From Ficedula albicollis (taxonomy: Eukaryota; Chordata; Aves; Passeriformes; Muscicapidae): a DNA stretch of 64,000 nt. The first letter of the stretch is position 1. Each line of letters begins with the position of its first letter. Position numbers and translations under genes: made by a program. Below are positions 1 through 20,200 of this stretch, piece after piece. The DNA lies in NCBI RefSeq assembly GCF_000247815.1, contig NC_021684.1, positions 10,053,430 to 10,117,429 on the forward strand, in the 5' to 3' direction. The notes under the pieces are model-generated. The model was not told the DNA's origin and made no database searches. It saw nothing but the letters and a program-made list of their open reading frames with translations.

Positions 1-845
1 ACAAGCACTGCTGGTTTTCCTACCTACAGATCTTTGGAGAAAACAGTATCCACAGACAGATCTGCTCTCCTTTTTGCTTTGAAAGAAATGGTGCTTCACT
101 AAGTTACTATCTAAATTTAAACCAAAATCTGTTTCAATACGTAACTGAATGGTCTCTTCTGAAGTATTTTGTCTGTCCCAGAGGTTGCTTTGCTTATTCT
201 AATACCAGATATATTGATAACACCCGGCATAGCTTTGAGAGCAGTAGGTTCACAAAACTTATATATATATAAGCCTTATGTAATATAAAATACTACATAA
301 CTTATGAAATATAGCCTTTTTAAAAATTTTTTCATTAAACACAACTTATGAAATATAGCCTTTTTAAAAATTTTTTGGTTAAACACAACTTGCAGTAATA
401 CACAAATTGTAAAAAATGATGTAGCAGTCATACTGAATTTTGGTGGAGTAGAGGAATGGCACCTCTGTAACAGCTGTCTAAGGACCTGATGCTCCACAAG
501 CACTGCTGGTTTTCCTACCTACAGATCTTTGGAGAAAACAGTATCCACAGACAGATCTGCTCTCCTTTTTGCTTTGAAAGAAATGGTGCTTCACTAAGTT
601 ACTATCTAAATTTAAACCAAAATCTGTTTCAATACGTAACTGAATGGTCTCTTCTGAAGTATTTTGTCTGTCCCAGAGGTTGCTTTGCTTATTCTAATAC
701 CAGATATATTGATAACACCCGGCATAGCTTTGAGAGCAGTAGGTTCACAGAAACTTATATATATATATAAGCCTTATGTAATATAAAATACTACATAACT
801 TATGAAATATAGCCTTTTTAAAAATTTTTTGGTTAAACACAACTT
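1..845. repeat. Tandem direct duplication in RUVBL1 intron (truncated by window start)
   Basis: Bases 1-391 are repeated at 496-845, with 495 bp between starts and only small differences (for example CACAAAAC against CACAGAAAC). Bases 392-495 are present once. The first copy also holds an internal 44-bp tandem repeat (299-342 and 343-386) that the second copy lacks. The left edge lies outside the window. No RUVBL1 exon is recognisable in it. Confidence 0.85.
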
Positions 846-1009
846 CTTTGCTGAAATAGAGTAGCAAGATTTTATTCTTTTCAGCCATGCTTGGAAACTC
901 GGTAAGTTTTGTGTTTAAAAATGAGGTTTGACTTGACTTCTCCACCCCTTATTAAACTTCACAAATCTACAACAATCAATTTTTCATGTGTTGTGAGTGT
1001 TTCAGATAG

Positions 1010-7352
<6,343 letters not shown>

Positions 7353-10300
7353 TTGGAAGTGTGTGTGTGTTCTCCGGGTGTTGACCTGTCTAAGAAACAG
7401 TCAAAATAAAATTAGAAGTAACAAATCCAAATATGAGTGAAATGGATCTGCAACACAAAAATAGATTGCAGCAAAGCAAAAGATAGATTAGGACTTTTTT
7501 AAAGTGTTTACTTTTTTGTAGGTTTGGTTTTTATTTTCCGAAAACTTCCTCGGAGAGTGCAGAAATACGTAATAGTTATCTTAACCCTATTTAAAGCCTT
7601 CCCCCCAGAGTAACTTAATTTTTTCATGAGTTTTCCTAAAGCAGATTAAATAAAAATTGGTTTCCAGCGTGATTAGCTATTTTTTCACTATTTCCACTTG
7701 ATTATTCAGAATCAGGAAAAACTGTCAAACTAAAACTGAAATCCCACTCTACACAGACTTTAGATGAACTTCAGCTTAGTCTCATGCTCACAGTGTGCTT
7801 CCTTGTTTTGTGAAGCATGGGTACCTGAGTGCTTCACAGCACTTAGAAGTTAAATGATTAACAATTTGATCCTTTTAACACTGAAATACAAATCCCTGTA
7901 ACCATGTAAACTGATGTATTGGAGAAAAAATGTAGAAGCCTTATCAAGTGACTAACGTCACATTCCTTATTAAGACCTTAAAGGATTTAAAACTCTCTAT
8001 GTACACTACTTAAATAAGCATTTATTGGGGTAGGGTGGGGAAAAATAGTAACTTAGCTGGTTTAAATGTCCTTTTCACCACCTGCAAAGTGAAGAGGATG
8101 GATTTTCAATTAATACTTTAAACATCAAAAATTTTAATCTGTGTTCCTGAATGATAGTGCCTCACAAATACCAAACATACTCAGCCTTCCATGAATCCTT
8201 CACAGGAAGTCAGTGGTTCCTCTTGTGGGGAGAATCTCAGTAATGGCAAATTAGACAGACACAGGCAATTGCCTTTTGGGAGGGTTGTTGTGTTTTTTTG
8301 TTTTGTTATTGAAGGTGAAATCTACCTCTGTTACTCATTTTGCTTTCCTAAGAGGTTTTCTTCTGGACTTTGTGGTAGTTAAAGAAGCTAAAATTATCAC
8401 GAAGCCATAGTATGCACATTTGTATGAAACAATTTACATGGGTTAATTGATACATATCAAATGTAATAAAGCTCCCCTGTTAAATCAGGGAATTCTACTT
8501 TCTAAAACACGCAGGATCTCAGTCATCATCTCCTTGGGGAAGGAGTCCTACTGCTAAAAATCTCTGTCCTTACCCCTTTCTGCTCTAGAGGTTTGTCTCT
8601 GCCTTGTGCTGAAGTGCTGTTAGTGGAAATTGCTAATGATTTTTCAGCTCCAGTAACTGTGGAGTGGACAGCAGAGACTGCTGGGGAGAAAAAAATAGAG
8701 CTGGGTAGTTTGGCTTAAATAATGTTTTGATCATATTCTACCATCTCAGTCATGTAAAAACTTGTCCCATTCTTCAAAGTAAAATTCAGTACTGTTGTCA
8801 GCCAGCCCTAATTAGCTTTTTTACTTTAAATAATCTATCTGCTCCTTTCTCTACATCTGCAAATAAACAATAGTGACAGATAGATTTAATGAATGATTTT
8901 TGGTTTATCTGTGAATATTTTTGGCCAAGGAGCATTCTTGCTTTCAAACCTAAAAATCCACTCTCTTACTAACTCCAAATGAATAAAGATTGCAATTACA
9001 CCATAAGAATAATTTTCACAGTGCTTCTAAAATCTCTTTTTACTGTGGCTGGATGGCACGTTCTGTTTTAGTGCTATGGTAGCACAGAAAGAGACACAGT
9101 GAATTAAGCTGCTGCATGATCAAAACTGAACCTTTTTTTCTTTTTTTTTTCTGTTGCAGTTTGAAAGTCCTTTTTGGCAATGATGAATGCAGTTATTTAA
9201 GAATATAAGTACCATTTTTCTTTTGAGTTTTCTGAAATATCTAACTGATCAATTTAGAAAGAAGTTTGAATAAGCCCTAAATAATTCTGAATGCCAGAGC
9301 AGTTCCAAGGCCCAATCAACATTTGATGGCATTGGCTTTTTAGTGATAAATTTGTCTCTGTTCACTCAGCAGTAAAAGACCTACTGGAGCAGTGAAGGGT
9401 GGTACCTCCTGGAATACTGAGATCTTAAGACCACTGTTCCCACTCACCATCAGCAGGAAGGGGCAGAAGTCCTTGTTTCTGCTTTAGCAAGCCAGTTGTT
9501 TCTTTGCTTACAAAATGTTCTTTATAAAAATTCAAGCTCAGTAAAACTGAGGAGAAATATCTGTTCTCACAGCAGTAAAACAAGTGATTCTCTGTAAAAC
9601 TCAAGCTGGGTAGCCTGCCAGACCTCAGATACAAGCAAAGACCTGGGAAGAAGTGCACTGTGTGCCCCACACTGGAAATAAGCAGCTCCATCCAACCTGT
9701 TTTCACAGCAGACTTCATGACTGATGGTACCTGTCACTTGAGAATGACTGCAGATACAAGTGTGCTTCAGGAAGAAAACAAGAGCTCAAAATACACGTGG
9801 GGGGAAAGCAGCAGCAATCAAACTAAATCAGTTTTCCCAAACCTTAAGCAATTAAAGAAAAAAAAATCATCATCGTGTAAGACCATCCTTAGATGTGCCA
9901 AGTCTGTGGCAGAGCAGTGGCTGGTCCCAAAGAATCCCCAGGAAGGAGCAAGGACCCTTCTAATGGGCAGAACTCTGCAGAGTGTGCTCAGGAGGGGCTG
10001 CTGTTACCTACAGGCTTGGCTCCTAGGATGGCCCCACTTTTCCCTTCTGCACCTTCGTGTTTTTACAGCAAACAAGCCCCTGTCCAGCCCTGTGGGACCT
10101 GTCCCCACGGTGCCACCTCTCTGATGGCCATTAAGTGCCTAGGGAAGACGAAGAGCTGTGCTACAGAGGGAAAATCCTTCCACTCTAAATGGTGAGCCAA
10201 TGTTTATCTAGCCTATTAAGTGACGTCCAGCTGACTTACTGGTGTCAAAGCTTTGCCCATGAAAAAAAGTCTTTCATATTACTGATATAAATAGTTCTGC

Positions 10301-13300
10301 TGAAAGAATTACTGCACCATATACAATAGGTGCTGCTGAAAGATCTTCAGAAAAAGTAGAAATACTTCTGACACAAAGCTGCCCCTTGAAGGAAGAAGGC
10401 ACAGGCAGCAAGGAACATTCTCACCAAATAAGTTTGGTTATTAATATTAAACGTGAAAGAACAAACTATTATTTTAATTCTTTTCTTCCTATTTTCCACA
10501 AAGGTTGCACTTGATGCATTAATCTTCCCAGTGAAGTTTTTACGACCGATTGCCTACACACTATGAGAAGTTTCTCCATCCATTACTTGCAGGGAAACGG
10601 GTCCTGCTGTATAGGAAAATATTTGTTACATCTTATCAGGGTGACACATAATCTAACAACAATTACAGCAAGCCCATATTTTGTACTATTTCGTTTTCAA
10701 CGTGAAAAATAGTTCTAATATTAAACCTGGGGTGGGTGGGGGTTATAGTAACCAGTTGAATATTATAAGCTGTGATTTCCTTTCGATGTGGAACAATGCC
10801 ACACTTGGAGCCTGCTCTGAGACTGTGGATACACATATATCCAGTGTGCATCCCTCCTATGCAGATGCCATTTCACGTCTGGTAGTACCTGAAAATTGAT
10901 TCCTCCTGTTTATACACACTGAGGGCAGAGCTTGCCGTGTCTTTAGTTTTCATGTGGCCAAAAGCATTTAAAACACAATTAACCTTTTTGAGAAAAATTG
11001 TAGATAGTCTAAAAGCTGACCCAGCCAGGAAACCACCACTGTCAAGAAAACTCAAGACTTTACACATCCTGAAAACTTCCCATCTCAAAAATTGGTCCAG
11101 ATGCCCTCAGTGGAAAAAACTTTGATTTCCTTCTTGCATTGGCTTTTACCATTTGAAATTGGGGCACCACAAACAGCACCAGAGTGAATGCAGCAGCTCA
11201 AAGCATGGTAAGAGTTTTGCTGTGGGTCAGCAGGCACAAGACACAGTTACAACCTCACCTCAGGCTGCAGGATGGCCAGAAGATGTGCTGGTGTTTCACC
11301 AGTGACCTGCTCTGCAGCCTGCAAGGAAAGCCTTCCTCTGTACCAATGCCTGCACACACAGCTGGGGTGTGAGATACATCAGTGTTCCTCAGGGTGGGAA
11401 ACACTTCACAGAGGTGAAGATGATGATGCTTTTTATGTCTTTTGACAGAAGATACCCTGGTATTCAAGAGTCATTACCAGCAGGAGTTTATTTCAAATTC
11501 CACTGTTCTCATGCAGCCTCACAATGCCCCGAAGCAAACAGGAGCTTTTCCTGCCTAACATTTTGATGTTTTTAAAAGGAATGAACCAGTGCTATGCTCT
11601 GCACCAGCTCTGGGAGCTGGGTATAAACACACTTTGGGCTCTCAGTTCACAGTTTGTATCTCTTCTGCCAATTAATAGCTTTGGAGCCTGTGCATCCACA
11701 TACATTTTTAATTGTACATGTCCAAGTGAGTCATTGACACCAGCAAAGCAACAGAACTGGTATCCTGGGAGTTACAGCCATAAAATCTATTTAGTAGCAA
11801 CATTTCAATAAAGTGAGCAGGCCAGGAAAATAACAGACCTTTTTTCCCCTTTAAACAACAAAATTAAGAATGAATTAATTTTTATTACAAAACATTGTAA
11901 ACAACCTTCACCTGGGTTTTTGTTTTGGGTAGCAATTAAGGATTTCCAAGGAGAAGAGGACAAAACACTCACTTGACCTTGTAACTGAGCAGCCTGCACA
12001 GCCCTGATCTCCAAACCTGGCACCCAGAGCCCCCCAGCCCTGCCACTGCCCATCTCCACTGGCTGACAGCCCCATGACTCTGCCAGCAGCCAGGGGAGCT
12101 TGTGATGGTTTTCTGTGTAAAACCAGGCAAAAAAGGGTAAAGAGGAGAGATTTAAGCACATTTCAGATTGCAAACCAGACATAGGAAGAGGTGCAGGGAC
12201 AGCAAAGAACACGCTCACATCTGCAGCTGATACTTGCTTTCTTTGCCAAATAAAGTTCAAATTCCTGAGTCTGCAATGAAAAGTGGGAAATAGCACAGCT
12301 TGAGGTTTTACTGCCAGCTCAGCACGGCCTCTGATCCCACAGCCTCGTGCAGATCCTGTCTCCTGTGGGAAGGTGGGATCCACAGGGACTGTTGAAGGCA
12401 GATGCCATTAAATCATCCAGGCTGAGTTCAAGCAGCACAGGAGAAAGCAGGGCCAGCTGAGGGCTTCCTGGGCTTTGGGAACTCAGTGGTGCCAGGACCA
12501 TCAGGTCTGCCCTCATCCAGCCTTGGGCAAAGCTCTGACAGAGGTTGGGAGAGGAGGGCACTGGGCTCCCCACAGCAAAAGTCATCTGCTCATTCAGGAC
12601 ATTTGTTAAGCAAGTGTCAGCACGGACAGCATGCTGGACAAAGGACAAAAGTGTCAGCATGGACAGCAAGGACAAAAGCAGCATTCCCAGCACATGCCTG
12701 ATCCCCTGGAACTGGGGCACTGTCCCTGCAATTTTCACCCCCCAGTGCACTGAACTCCCCTGGCCACAACAGGCTCTGCCTTACAGGGTGCTCAGCACAC
12801 AGATGAGTTCTGGGTCAACAATTCATCCCCTTGATGCCTGCTTTGCTGTTTTCTGCCATGGGGTATGATTCCCCCTCAAAAGCAATCATGGTAACCTTCA
12901 GGAACCAAGCACTTGTGCAAGGGACAAAACAGATTTTGCTTTCAGACAAATCTGTGGCTTCCAGGGAGCCCTGTGCAAGCCACTGCTGCAGTGCAGAACA
13001 GTGAGACCAGCACTGCCAGATCACACAGACCACAAACCACTCTGGATTCTCTTGTGGAAGTGGAGACACTGCCCAGGGACAGCAGCAACTGCCCACAAAA
13101 CCCCAACACTCAATCACAGGGCCCCCGTGGACACCCACTGTGCCCCTGCAGAAGCTGCCAGCCCCCAGAGCTGCTGTGGAGCCCTGTGACACACACCTCA
13201 TCCCCAGGTGTGTCCAGGTAACTGCACTGAGCCCCAGAGCACTGCAACCAGGATGAAGCAATGCAGAAAAGCTTTTTAAAACTGTTCTAGTAACCTTGCA

Positions 13301-13822
13301 TGTGTCCTGAATGGGACATCTGTTGTTCAGTTTTCAAAGTCATCTTGATGATTGAGTTAGAGGTCCCTGCTCTTACAGCTCCAGGCCATGAACTGCAGAA
13401 AATGTTACCAGACAAAAGTATGATTTACTCATTTTAGCATCAGCAAAATATATCTAAATCATCTCTGTGTATCTCAGAGTATATGTAAAGGGTTCATCCT
13501 CTGAAAGCTCCTGCATGGACAGAGCAAACCAACTGTGCAGTACCAGTGTCCCCTCCTGTAAGTCCTTGATAAGATCTGCATGGAGACCAGAGCTCTGCTT
13601 CCCTGCATGAGCTGTGCTCATCCATTCTGGGTCCAGCACCTCTGTGTGCATGAGGGAAACATTCCTCAGGGACTGTTCTCACCACCCATCATCACAACAT
13701 TTATCCCAGCCATATGGCTCACACACCCACCAACCACTGTCAGCAGAAGTTACCTGCTTCCATGGAGAAGGCAGGAAGTAATCACCACCGAAGCTTTGGA
13801 GACCATATAGAACAAACTCCTT
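7353..13822. other. Intergenic DNA downstream of RUVBL1, no gene recognised
   Basis: 7.35-9.4 kb is AT-rich and without long ORFs. 9.4-13.8 kb is richer in GC and carries several chance ORFs of 100-190 codons on both strands, overlapping one another and without family signatures. The longest, at 11805-12383 (-) and 9660-10124 (+), have no domain I recognise. At 12.6 kb there is a short, loosely repeated block built on a GGACA(G/A)CA-type phrase. Confidence 0.6.
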
Positions 13823-15465
13823 CTTTTGGAGATGCTGCCTAACCCTCCCTGCTTTCCTGCTGATCCTGTGGGATTTGAGACTGCAGACCACAGAGACCAG
13901 CACCCCTGATTTTACAGACAACCTGTTTGATACAGATCTTCATATAATCCCCACTTTTATTAGGATAAAAACAAAACCAGATGCAGATTAGCAAGTCATT
14001 TGTAGGGACAAGAGCACAGAAGAGAGAACCGACTTCCAAATGCTAATGCTAAAGAATTCATGCCCAGGGGCTTCATACCAGGGAGGGACTGACAACTGCA
14101 GAGCAGAGCTGGGCAGCCTGGAGAGCTGCTAAAAACCACAGGAGATAACTGTGTTTGAGGACATTGCTTCTTATCCCTTGAATTAAAATGGACATTTTCC
14201 CTAAACACAACAAAATGTGCACCCTCAGCGACTCTCGCAGATCTGGGCACCTGCTGCTCTCCCAGCCTCCCAGAACAGGGCTGACAGTGTCTGTTTTACA
14301 TCTGGGATGGAACACACTCCCACAAAGCTCCCCAGCTGCCTCCTCTCCACTCATGACTACTTGGAGGGACGGATGGTGTGCAGTGCTGGGCACCTGCAGT
14401 GGGATCCCTGGGCACAGAACATGGCCAGTGGCTCCAGGCAGCACAACACTGCCGCTTGGTCTAACCAGGGCTTCAGCAGGCTTTGGGCTATTGCACAAGG
14501 AACCCCAAGAGCAGGTGAGCCAGGGACAGCCACACTGCAGCCTGGGGACAAGGGCATCTTGCCCTGGCAGGCAGAACTCCTCTGGGGAAATAAGGCAGTT
14601 TCTGCACAGTGCTGCTAATGATGGCACTGGGGATTTGGTCTGGCTGAACTTTTGGAGATGCTGCCTAACCCTCCCTGCTTTCCTGCTGATCCTGTGGGAT
14701 TTGAGACTGCAGACCACAGAGACCAGCACCCCTGATTTTACAGACAACCTGTTTGATACAGATCTTCATATAATCCCCACTTTTATTAGGATAAAAACAA
14801 AACCAGATGCAGATTAGCAAGTCATTTGTAGGGACAAGAGCACAGAAGAGAGAACCGACTTCCAAATGCTAATGCTAAAGAATTCATGCCCAGGGGCTTC
14901 ATACCAGGGAGGGACTGACAACTGCAGAGCAGAGCTGGGCAGCCTGGAGAGCTGCTAAAAACCACAGGAGATAACTGTGTTTGAGGACATTGCTTCTTAT
15001 CCCTTGAATTAAAATGGACATTTTCCCTAAACACAACAAAATGTGCACCCTCAGCGACTCTCGCAGATCTGGGCACCTGCTGCTCTCCCAGCCTCCCAGA
15101 ACAGGGCTGACAGTGTCTGTTTTACATCTGGGATGGAACACACTCCCACAAAGCTCCCCAGCTGCCTCCTCTCCAGTCATGACTACTTGGAGGGACAGAT
15201 GGTGTGCAGTGCTGGGCACCTGCAGTGGGATCCCTGGGCACAGAACATGGCCAGTGGCTCCAGGCAGCACAACACTGCCGCTTGGTCTAACCAGGGCTTC
15301 AGCAGGCTTTGGGCTATTGCACAAGGAACCCCAAGAGCAGGTGAGCCAGGGACAGCCACACTGCAGCCTGGGGACAAGGGCATCTTGCCCTGGCAGGCAG
15401 AACTCCTCTGGGGAAATAAGGCAGTTTCTGCACAGTGCTGCTAATGATGGCACTGGGGATTTGGT
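13823..15465. repeat. 817-bp tandem direct duplication
   Basis: 13823-14639 is repeated at 14649-15465 with a 9-bp filler between them. Only a few substitutions separate the copies (for example ACTCATG against AGTCATG near 14350 and 15176). Both copies hold overlapping ORFs on both strands (about 180-240 codons). These look like GC-driven chance ORFs, not genes, because no domain is seen and both strands are equally open. Confidence 0.92.
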
Positions 15466-15879
15466 ACCAAAGCATGGACCAGAGTGGGATGAGAATAGGG
15501 CCCAGCTGCAGGAAAGTCACAATAACCACACATTTCTTCCCCCATGCTGCAGAAGTGAGGAGAGACCCCTGCCCAACGTAAATCCATACACAATGGAGCC
15601 ATTCCAGTTTATCCCAAGGACTCCCAGCACATGGGGCTACTTGCCAGTCCCTCTCACTATGACCAGCTCTGCCATGCAGGAGGATGATGGCTTTCAAAGC
15701 TGCTCCCGTTCAAGGATTCCTCTCCCTTCACAGATGGACTCTTGAAGCACTGAAGGCCAGGAAACACAGCAACAGCTTCAAAACCATGGCTGGCTCCCTG
15801 CTGGAGGCACAGGCACCTCAAGCAGCCAGCATCACCTCCAACTTCACTTTTAGATTAATGTTCCTCCAAACTTTCCTTG

Positions 15880-17200
15880 GCTCCCCGCGCTCCCACTTTC
15901 TGTCACCCTCCTCATTACAGATGTATCTTTGCATCAAGGAAAGCGGGAGGAAAAATTGTTCTTTCAGGGTGACAGCTGAGCGAGGGCTATATTATTAAAG
16001 GTACCAATCACAGGTGCCGAGCTATCATCGCACGATGAATGCACTTGTCAGGAGCCCGGGGAGAGGGAGGGAGGGAGGGAAGGAGAGAGGTGCTGGGACA
16101 GAGGCTCTCGCTTCCCTGCTCCTCTCCTCTCCCCCCGCTCTCCTTCTCTTTCATGTTGGCCACCTCCGCTCGCCTGAACTTGGACCTTCAGCAGCGACAA
16201 TTTCTCTGGCCTCGACAGCAGGATTAATTTCTCCTGCCCTCGGCGGGGCCTCCGAGTGCGGTGGAAGTCCAGCTGGCCTGCTGCTGATAAGATGTACCTT
16301 TTGATTTGTTTTGTCTTTGATTGCCTTTTCTGTCACCTACAATGGCTGGCCGCCTGGAGACCTCCACATCGCCTGACTGACGGATCTATTTATCTACAGG
16401 CTGCTCCCGGCTCTCCTCCCCCTCGCTCCCTCCTCCCCAAACCACCACCTTGTACCACTGAAGTCCCAGTCTAATAGAAGCCGTGAAGGCTCATCCACCA
16501 TAAAATACATCTGCCATCCTCCTTCTCTCCAAGATAAAAGCCTGTCAGTGTTACTTTCCAATTCCAGGCAGCTTGATTAATGGTGAAAAGCCACTGCAAG
16601 ATCGACTTCTGGTTTTTACAAGCGCTGTCAGCCAGCCCAGGGTTATGCGAAACACACTCATAGAAAACAAAACAAAATGAGAAAAGGTTGGGTGGGGAGG
16701 GAGAAGAGGGATGGGAAGGAGGGGGCGAGGGTAACCAAATCATATTAGGCTCAAGACTAAATAAAATAGGAACCTGGAGCCATCAAATACCTGTCAGTCG
16801 GGTGCAGAAATACACTCTGCAGCTCATTGTACCAAGGCAAATTATGGCAATAATAAATCATTGTTGAAGGAAGATTGTTGATAATTTTTTTTGGATGGTG
16901 GCATTCAATAGGGGCTCTGGGACACCTGCCACTGGGCTTGGAGCGAGAGCCAGAGCAGGTTATTAGCCTGTCACTCAGCCCTCCTCCTCACACCCCCAGG
17001 AAGCACAGGCAGTGGGACTGGAATAAAAAGTCTGGAAAGAGAGATATTAAAAAAAAAAAATAATTACATAGCTGAAATAATCCTACAGGAAAAAATAAAA
17101 AAAGGGAGGGGGTCAAAAGAATTACAGCCATCTTTGCAAGGCTCATTTTTGATAAAGAATATTTTACAGTGGCCCAGCCTAGTAGTGCTTCAATCACTCC
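15880..17200. promoter_or_regulatory. Candidate conserved noncoding / enhancer-like block
   Basis: This stretch differs from its surroundings. It is partly GC-rich with CpGs, free of recognisable repeats, and carries several clean transcription-factor-like sites: a GGATTA (OTX-type) site near 16221, a CTGATAAGAT GATA site at 16284-16293, a CTTTGATTG TCF/LEF-type site at 16315-16323, and TTGATTAATGG near 16573. No coherent coding frame or splice structure is visible. Conservation in other genomes is inferred from composition only and was not tested. Confidence 0.35.
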
Positions 17201-20200
17201 ACTTCATCTGCTATCAAGAGACAACCATCTCTAGGGTGAGATATGACTGATGGAGCAAGGAAATGCCACACTGGAAAAGTCTGGGAAAATATACAGCCTG
17301 GAAAAGAAAGCATGGAATACTCCTGAGCCACTGAGAGTGGGTTTGAATGGTCAGGAGTGGAGATTCTTCAGACTCAGTCCTATGACAAGCAACACCATGA
17401 AGTGTGGAGGTGTCAGAGCTGTGAGGGTGGATCTCAACTGACCCACAGGAACTCTCACAGCACAGGACTCTCTGCTGTATGGGATTATCATCCACACCCA
17501 ACAGGAACCAAGACCATCCCCAGATAAATCATTCACTGCAACCCTCTCTGCATCTGAGGTGAGTCTCCCATCTGAGTTGATTAATTCTGATATCTCTTGG
17601 GTGATGAGGTTTGACTGGATCATGGGACAAGGGTCACATTGCTTAACAAAATAATCCCATGTCCCTGCTTTCACCACGCATGGGCAGGGCTCAACATCAC
17701 TTTTTCCAAACTGGAAGGTCAGGCTGATCAGCAGACACCACCTATCCTCTCATTTCCAATGACCTCACACAGATAAGCTCTTCTGCTCATTTGTAGGATC
17801 CTGTTTGCCCGTCACACTGGGCAGAACCTCTGGCCTGGCTGTGGGACTTCAGTTCATTGCCTGTTGAGACACCCAGCAGAAGACAGGACAGACTGAAGGA
17901 AATGGCTGATAAGACACTGCAAGGGAGGATGATAAACCTGAGAGATACAAGGAAGAAGAGAATGGAAAATAAAATTCCCCAAAACAGGTGAAGAAAGTGT
18001 GAGGAAGAAGATAGAAAATCTAGAGAATGAGGAAAGAAAAAGAGAAATGTGGAAATATGCTAAGAAAGGCAAGGGAAAGCACCACCAGAGGGGAGGAATA
18101 AACCCTCTGTATAGCAGCTGCAATCCCAGAGAAAGCAAGAGAAGAAGCGTAAGTGAGATGGGATGTTTGAAAGAAGGGTGCACATCACAAGAGAAGGGAA
18201 AGAGAGAGGAAGAGTAGAAAGGTGAAATGTTGAAAGCAAGAGAAAGAGAAGCCCCTTGGAAATGCAGCAGGCTCTCTGACAACCTTTTTCCCAGGAACCT
18301 AATGCCAGTAAACAATTGGGGGGGGGTGCAGGGGAAGAGAAGCAGTTCCACCAAAACCCCAGGCAGAGGTTGTACTTCAAGTTATGAATCAAATCATGTA
18401 TTCTATTCATATTACAGACACCTTCTTGGCCACATGCTTCGAGGATGGGGGACCTCAAATCATGCACCCCTTCTATCATACTGCCCAAAACACTCTGCTC
18501 CCCTCAACTATCTCACCAACCATAAGCTGACACAGATCACTCCCACCACTCCACTCACTCTCTGCACATCTGTGGCATCAGGGGACAGGAGGGACTGAGG
18601 GGCACAGTGGGGACAGGGGAGCCCCTCAGGCTGCCTTTGGAGGGAGCACAGGGCAGTTTCTCCATCGGGTGAAGTTAATGACTTTGTACTTCAGCTCCTC
18701 TCATCAGGCAAAGGGCACAGCAGAGCCTGCAGAGATCCTGGGGCTCAGGGGCTCCTGTGCCCTTCTGGTCACCAGCCCTGGGGCTGCTCCCAGCCTGGTC
18801 CTGGGGCTGGCTCTGCCTCCTGCCTGCCCATACAGCTTCCAGAATTCCACCCCAGCACAGCCAGAACTTCTGCGCTGTGCTGAGCCCCTGGATCCAGCCA
18901 GGTGCACCCACCCCCACCTTCCACAACAGCAGGATGGGAACAGGAGGTGTCAGAAACAAGAAAGGCTCAACTGAGCAAACCAGAAATAATTAGGAGCACA
19001 TGGCAACAAGTATAAAAATATATTCATTTTTGAAGTGTTACTTCTGTACTCCACTGCTTGAAAAGAAAGCCTCCTATAAAATAAATAAATACTTCAGTGT
19101 GAGTTATTAAATGTTAAAACAGGTAACTACAACTCCCATTTATTGTTGGCCAATTTTACTGTCAGTCCTTAATATTGTTCTCTCTTAACTACATTAAATA
19201 GAATCTGTATTGAAATCTCACATTGTTTTTTTCCTCAGCTAGTTCTTCAAAACAGAAGTTTTTATGTATCTGCATTATTATGTCTGGATGTAAGTTCCAC
19301 TTCAGAGCCATGAGGTATAACCTTCTTTTCTGTATACACATTAGCAATATTGATGCCTTTTATTTTCAATATCTTATTCTCTCCTATTTTAGGAATAAAA
19401 GTATTTAATTCCTCTGCCAGTGCAAGAATCTTTGCATGAGATGCAATTTAATTTCTAATGTGGCCTGCATTTTGACCATGACACAGTAAAAGAAATAACA
19501 AGTATTCCAGAAATACGACTATTTTTTGTGTGTTATCTAATTGCACAATTTTTCATCATTAGACAAGGCAGACAAAGTTTAGCTCAAACAATAACTACAG
19601 GAAATATTTCACTTTTCCTAAGAAACCCAGGGGTTTTCCTCCCACCACAAGATTTTCTCCACTCAATAGTTGATTTCATTAAAAAAAAAAAAAAAGTATA
19701 AAATTCAGAACTTTTTTCTGTGATAATCCCTCTGCTCTGCAAGGCTTGAGTGTCTTGAGCATTCAGACCTGGCAGACTGTTCCTTACTAAACCAGACCAT
19801 GGGAGCAAGATCATCATGAGCTTCGAGCCTGGCTCAGAGCCTGTCACATGGCTCTGTATTCACACAGTGGTTGGCCTGTGCATGTGGGGAGAAAGGCAGA
19901 GGGATCTGTGGTCCATCACACCTTCTCCCTCCCAGGAGCACAGCCCTGTGCCAGCCTGGTGCAGAGCAGTGGCTCAGCAGCATCACTGCCACCACAGCCC
20001 GGCTGCCTTGAGAGGCAGACAGAGATGGATGGCCAGGACTGCCTGATCAATAGACCTTTTGTCCAAGCCTTTATCACAAACACTAGGAGCTGCAACAATC
20101 CAAAATATATTTAGGTAAATACTGGGAACTAGCAAGCCAAATGCTACCACAGAGAGCAAAAAAATTCCCCAGCACCACCTTTGCTGGGTCCCAAGTGGGG

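Noticed and set aside
9660..10124. 154-codon + strand ORF
   Set aside because: Low-complexity, no recognisable family, overlaps another ORF of similar length, and no splice or promoter context.
11805..12383. 192-codon - strand ORF
   Set aside because: Overlaps a second ORF in another frame, with no recognised motif. Probably chance.
14073..15745. ORFs of 184-243 codons on both strands in the 817-bp duplication
   Set aside because: Both strands and several frames are open, there is no recognisable domain, and the sequence is GC-rich and lacks stops by composition.
17854..18354. 166-codon - strand ORF rich in Phe, Ser and Leu
   Set aside because: Translation of the complement of a purine-rich tract. 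Low complexity.
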